From positions 1 to 64,000 of the forward strand of contig NZ_JAGGLB010000005.1 in the NCBI RefSeq assembly GCF_017874215.1: a DNA stretch of 64,000 nt. The letters run 5' to 3'. This document shows, piece after piece, positions 61,881 to 64,000 of this stretch (its first letter is position 1; every line of letters begins with the position of its first letter). The DNA is from Paenibacillus eucommiae (GTDB lineage Bacteria > Bacillota > Bacilli > Paenibacillales > NBRC-103111). A program made the translations under genes and the position numbers. A model generated the notes under the pieces. That model made no database searches and was not told the DNA's origin. It saw nothing but the letters and a program-made list of their open reading frames with translations.

Positions 61881-63716
61881 ATGAGCAGCGCAGATCCATA
61901 TCGTTTTCAAGTTAATTTAAGCGGCATGATTGATATTCTATCGAACCATTTGTACAGCAGTCCGAAGGTGTTTCTCCGCGAGCTTATGCAGAATGCCACG
62001 GATGCCATTACAGCAAGGCGTAAGCTGGAGACGGGACACAAAGGCAGCGTGATGGTCGAGCTATCGGGGGATGGCAGCAGTGCGACCATGACGGTAGAAG
62101 ACAATGGCATCGGTCTGACAGAGGAAGAAATTCATGAATTTTTGGCGATGATCGGTCAGTCCTCCAAAAGGGATTCTGACAGCCTGGCTGCGGAAACCTC
62201 CTTTATTGGCCGTTTCGGTATTGGTCTGCTTTCCTGCTTCATGGTTAGTGATGAGATTATTATGCTGACGCAATCTGCCAAAGGCGGCCCTGCGATGGAA
62301 TGGCGGGGGAAGCCGGATGGCACCTACACGATTCGCAAGCTGGAAACGAAGCTCTCGCCCGGTACGAAGGTATATTTGCGCTGCAAGCCTGAGGCGGAAA
62401 TGTATTTCGAGCCTGATGAGGTTGGCGAAAAGCTGTTCTATTATGGGGCGCTGCTGCCCTACCCCATAACGCTTCGCACAAGCGATAGCAGCAGGGTTAT
62501 TAACGCTGAGCTGCCCGTCTGGATCGAAGAGCCTGGGCTGGCGCGCAGCCGCAGACAGGAGGTGCTGCAGTTCGGCCAGCGGCTTCTTGGTGAACAGTTC
62601 GGCGACTTTATCCCGCTGCGTACCGCTTCGGGGCGAACTGGGGGCATTGCCTATATTTTGCCTCATGCCGTCAACCTGAATGCCCGCCGCTCGAACAGGG
62701 TGTACCTCAAGCAGATGCTGGTGTCGGAGAAAGCCGAAAATGTCCTGCCGGAATGGGCTTTTTTCGTAAAATGCCTGATCTGGACCGATGAGCTACAGCC
62801 TACGGCTTCGCGTGAGCATTTCTATGAAAATGAGCGTCTTGAGCAGATTCGCGAAGAATTAGGAGACTCGATCCGTGACGAGCTGCTGCGGATGGCAGAA
62901 TATGACCCCGACCGCCTTCAGGCAATCATCCGGCTTCATGCTCTTTCTATGAAGGCGCTGGCTGTCGAGGACGATGCGTTCTTCGGACTGATCTACCGGT
63001 GGCTGCCCTTCGAGAGTACATACGGATCCATGGAACTGGGGGCGCTCGTGCGTGAAGGGCAAAAAATATACTATACCTTTACTGTGGATGAATATCGGCA
63101 AATCACTCATGTTGCTGCAGCCCAGTCCCTGTTAGTCGTAAATGGCGGCTATATTTATGACGGGGCCTTGTTAAGCATTCTGCCTCAAGTATGTCCGGAG
63201 GCGGATACCGAGCTGCTGTCCGTTGATGACATATCGCTGTCTTTCGTGGAGCTAAGCTCCGTAGAGCGGAATCGGTATTATGATTTCCTTCGCATGGCTG
63301 ACAGTGTCCTTCAACGTTTCCGCTGTCATGTGGAGCTGAAGCGGTTCAAGCCCGCCGAACTGCCGGCACTTTACACTTTATCGAAGGAATCGGCGGCTTT
63401 ACGCTCACTGGAAGCGGCAGAGGAGAAAAGCACGGAGCTGCTGTCCTCCGTCCTCAAAAATTTATCCGCCAGCTTAAATGAAGCGGCTTATGCCAAGCTG
63501 TACTTCAATCTGGATAATCCGATGATTGCTAGAATTGCCGACTCTTCGGATAAGGTCATGCTGCCTATTGCCATTGAGATGCTGTATGTCAATGCGCTGA
63601 TGATGGGACATTACCCGATGAGCAGGGAGGAACTGGCCGTTCTGAATAAAGGCATTGTCAGGTTTATAGACTGGGGCTTGGCCAAAAGTGCGCAGACCGG
63701 AGGGGATGACCAATGA
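61881..63716 (+). CDS. HSP90-family protein
   Basis: 611-residue ATPase of the HSP90 family. The GHKL domain is clear: FLRELMQNATDAI, VEDNGIGL, and GRFGIGLLSCFMV lid; the middle domain follows. The N-terminus (YRFQVNLSGMIDILSNHLYSS) and other details differ from canonical HtpG, so it is a divergent subfamily. Its 4-bp overlap with the next gene suggests a functional pair. AAAGGAG is 6 nt before ATG 61881 (an ATG at 61878 is also possible). It lies 24 bp after the STM4011 gene. Confidence 0.88.
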   Translation: MSSADPYRFQVNLSGMIDILSNHLYSSPKVFLRELMQNATDAITARRKLETGHKGSVMVELSGDGSSATMTVEDNGIGLTEEEIHEFLAMIGQSSKRDSDSLAAETSFIGRFGIGLLSCFMVSDEIIMLTQSAKGGPAMEWRGKPDGTYTIRKLETKLSPGTKVYLRCKPEAEMYFEPDEVGEKLFYYGALLPYPITLRTSDSSRVINAELPVWIEEPGLARSRRQEVLQFGQRLLGEQFGDFIPLRTASGRTGGIAYILPHAVNLNARRSNRVYLKQMLVSEKAENVLPEWAFFVKCLIWTDELQPTASREHFYENERLEQIREELGDSIRDELLRMAEYDPDRLQAIIRLHALSMKALAVEDDAFFGLIYRWLPFESTYGSMELGALVREGQKIYYTFTVDEYRQITHVAAAQSLLVVNGGYIYDGALLSILPQVCPEADTELLSVDDISLSFVELSSVERNRYYDFLRMADSVLQRFRCHVELKRFKPAELPALYTLSKESAALRSLEAAEEKSTELLSSVLKNLSASLNEAAYAKLYFNLDNPMIARIADSSDKVMLPIAIEMLYVNALMMGHYPMSREELAVLNKGIVRFIDWGLAKSAQTGGDDQ

Positions 63717-64000
63717 TTTCAGATTTTGAGAGGCTTATGGATGAAGCCTATGGTTTGCCGGCAGGCGAGTCCAAGCTTGCTGTGCTGGAGGAAGCCGCAA
63801 GAATTGCTGACGCTCTGGGAAATATGGAGCAGGGCTATGAAGCCCGTACTGAAATTGTGGAGACGGCCATCTTCAATGGATTCCCGTTAAAGGCATTAGT
63901 AGCCTTCTCCTGGCAGCTGGGCCAATATGATAAGAATCCTGAGAATGATAGCTTCGACAGCTCTTCACTGCTATGGTCCTACAAATGGATTCTAAGTAAA
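63713..64000 (+). CDS. Partial gene after HSP90, probably helical repeat protein
   Basis: The first 96 codons only; the gene is cut by the window end. MISDFERLMDEAYGLPAGES then alternating amphipathic helices (LAVLEEAARIADALGNMEQGYEARTEI in part) that look TPR-like. The ATG overlaps the HSP90 stop (ATGA). Probably a co-chaperone or substrate adaptor of the HSP90-family protein; unrecognised otherwise. Confidence 0.7.
   Translation, partial: MISDFERLMDEAYGLPAGESKLAVLEEAARIADALGNMEQGYEARTEIVETAIFNGFPLKALVAFSWQLGQYDKNPENDSFDSSSLLWSYKWILSK

Overview
The window reads as chromosomal DNA of a Paenibacillus-like member of the Bacillota. Pointers are AGGAGG-type ribosome binding sites with frequent GTG/TTG starts, two LplB/YtcP/LipO-type sugar importers each paired with a YesN/YesM-type two-component system, a FecCD/YclNOPQ-type siderophore importer, meso-diaminopimelate dehydrogenase and an LtaS-type sulfatase. 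No rRNA, tRNA or CRISPR array was seen. The species is inferred, not proven.

Layout. 1-5.9 kb: a Fur-boxed AraC/siderophore-binding regulator followed by a petrobactin-type iron importer (yclNOPQ-like). 6.5-19.4 kb: a two-component system whose kinase has two tandem sensor modules, two sugar permeases, a lipoprotein, two cytoplasmic sialidase-fold proteins, an SGNH hydrolase, an ornithine-cyclodeaminase-family protein and a ceramidase-like protein, apparently one catabolic regulon for an imported glycan or glycolipid headgroup. 19.5-27.9 kb: housekeeping-type genes (DUF4153/4173 membrane protein, SgrR-like regulator, TM-helix-repeat channel-like protein, phospholipase D-like protein, GlsB-like protein, DAP dehydrogenase). 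28.7-39.3 kb: a catabolic operon with an SDR, a Tm-1-like UPF0261 protein, its usual TIM-barrel partner, two cupins, a Bmp/nucleoside-type ABC importer and a YhfZ-type regulator. 39.8-40.8 kb: an EamA/DMT transporter. 41.1-52.3 kb: a visibly more G+C-rich block holding a secreted glycan-active enzyme, a second two-component/sugar ABC/sialidase-fold locus and gene remnants at both edges. 52.3-54.8 kb: a small membrane protein and an LtaS-like sulfatase. 55-64 kb: an STM4015-4014-4013-4012-4011 gene set (LRR protein, ATP-grasp, sulfatase-fold hydrolase, two radical SAM enzymes) running into an HSP90-family gene and a further overlapping gene cut by the window end.

Mobile and repeat DNA. A 510-bp non-autonomous element with about 28-bp terminal inverted repeats and an exact 8-bp target duplication lies at 31068-31577. 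A second copy (57246-58077, different 8-bp duplication) splits the STM40xx set and itself carries a 342-bp inverted-repeat element flanked by a 10-bp duplication. Separate families of short intergenic dyads occur near 6.1, 28.2 and 39.6 kb, and a hairpin-bearing repeat of about 140 bp is shared between position 1 and 28578.

The strongest candidates for undescribed biology are the STM4011-4015/HSP90 set, the Tm-1-like operon, and the double-sensor kinases paired with sialidase-fold proteins.
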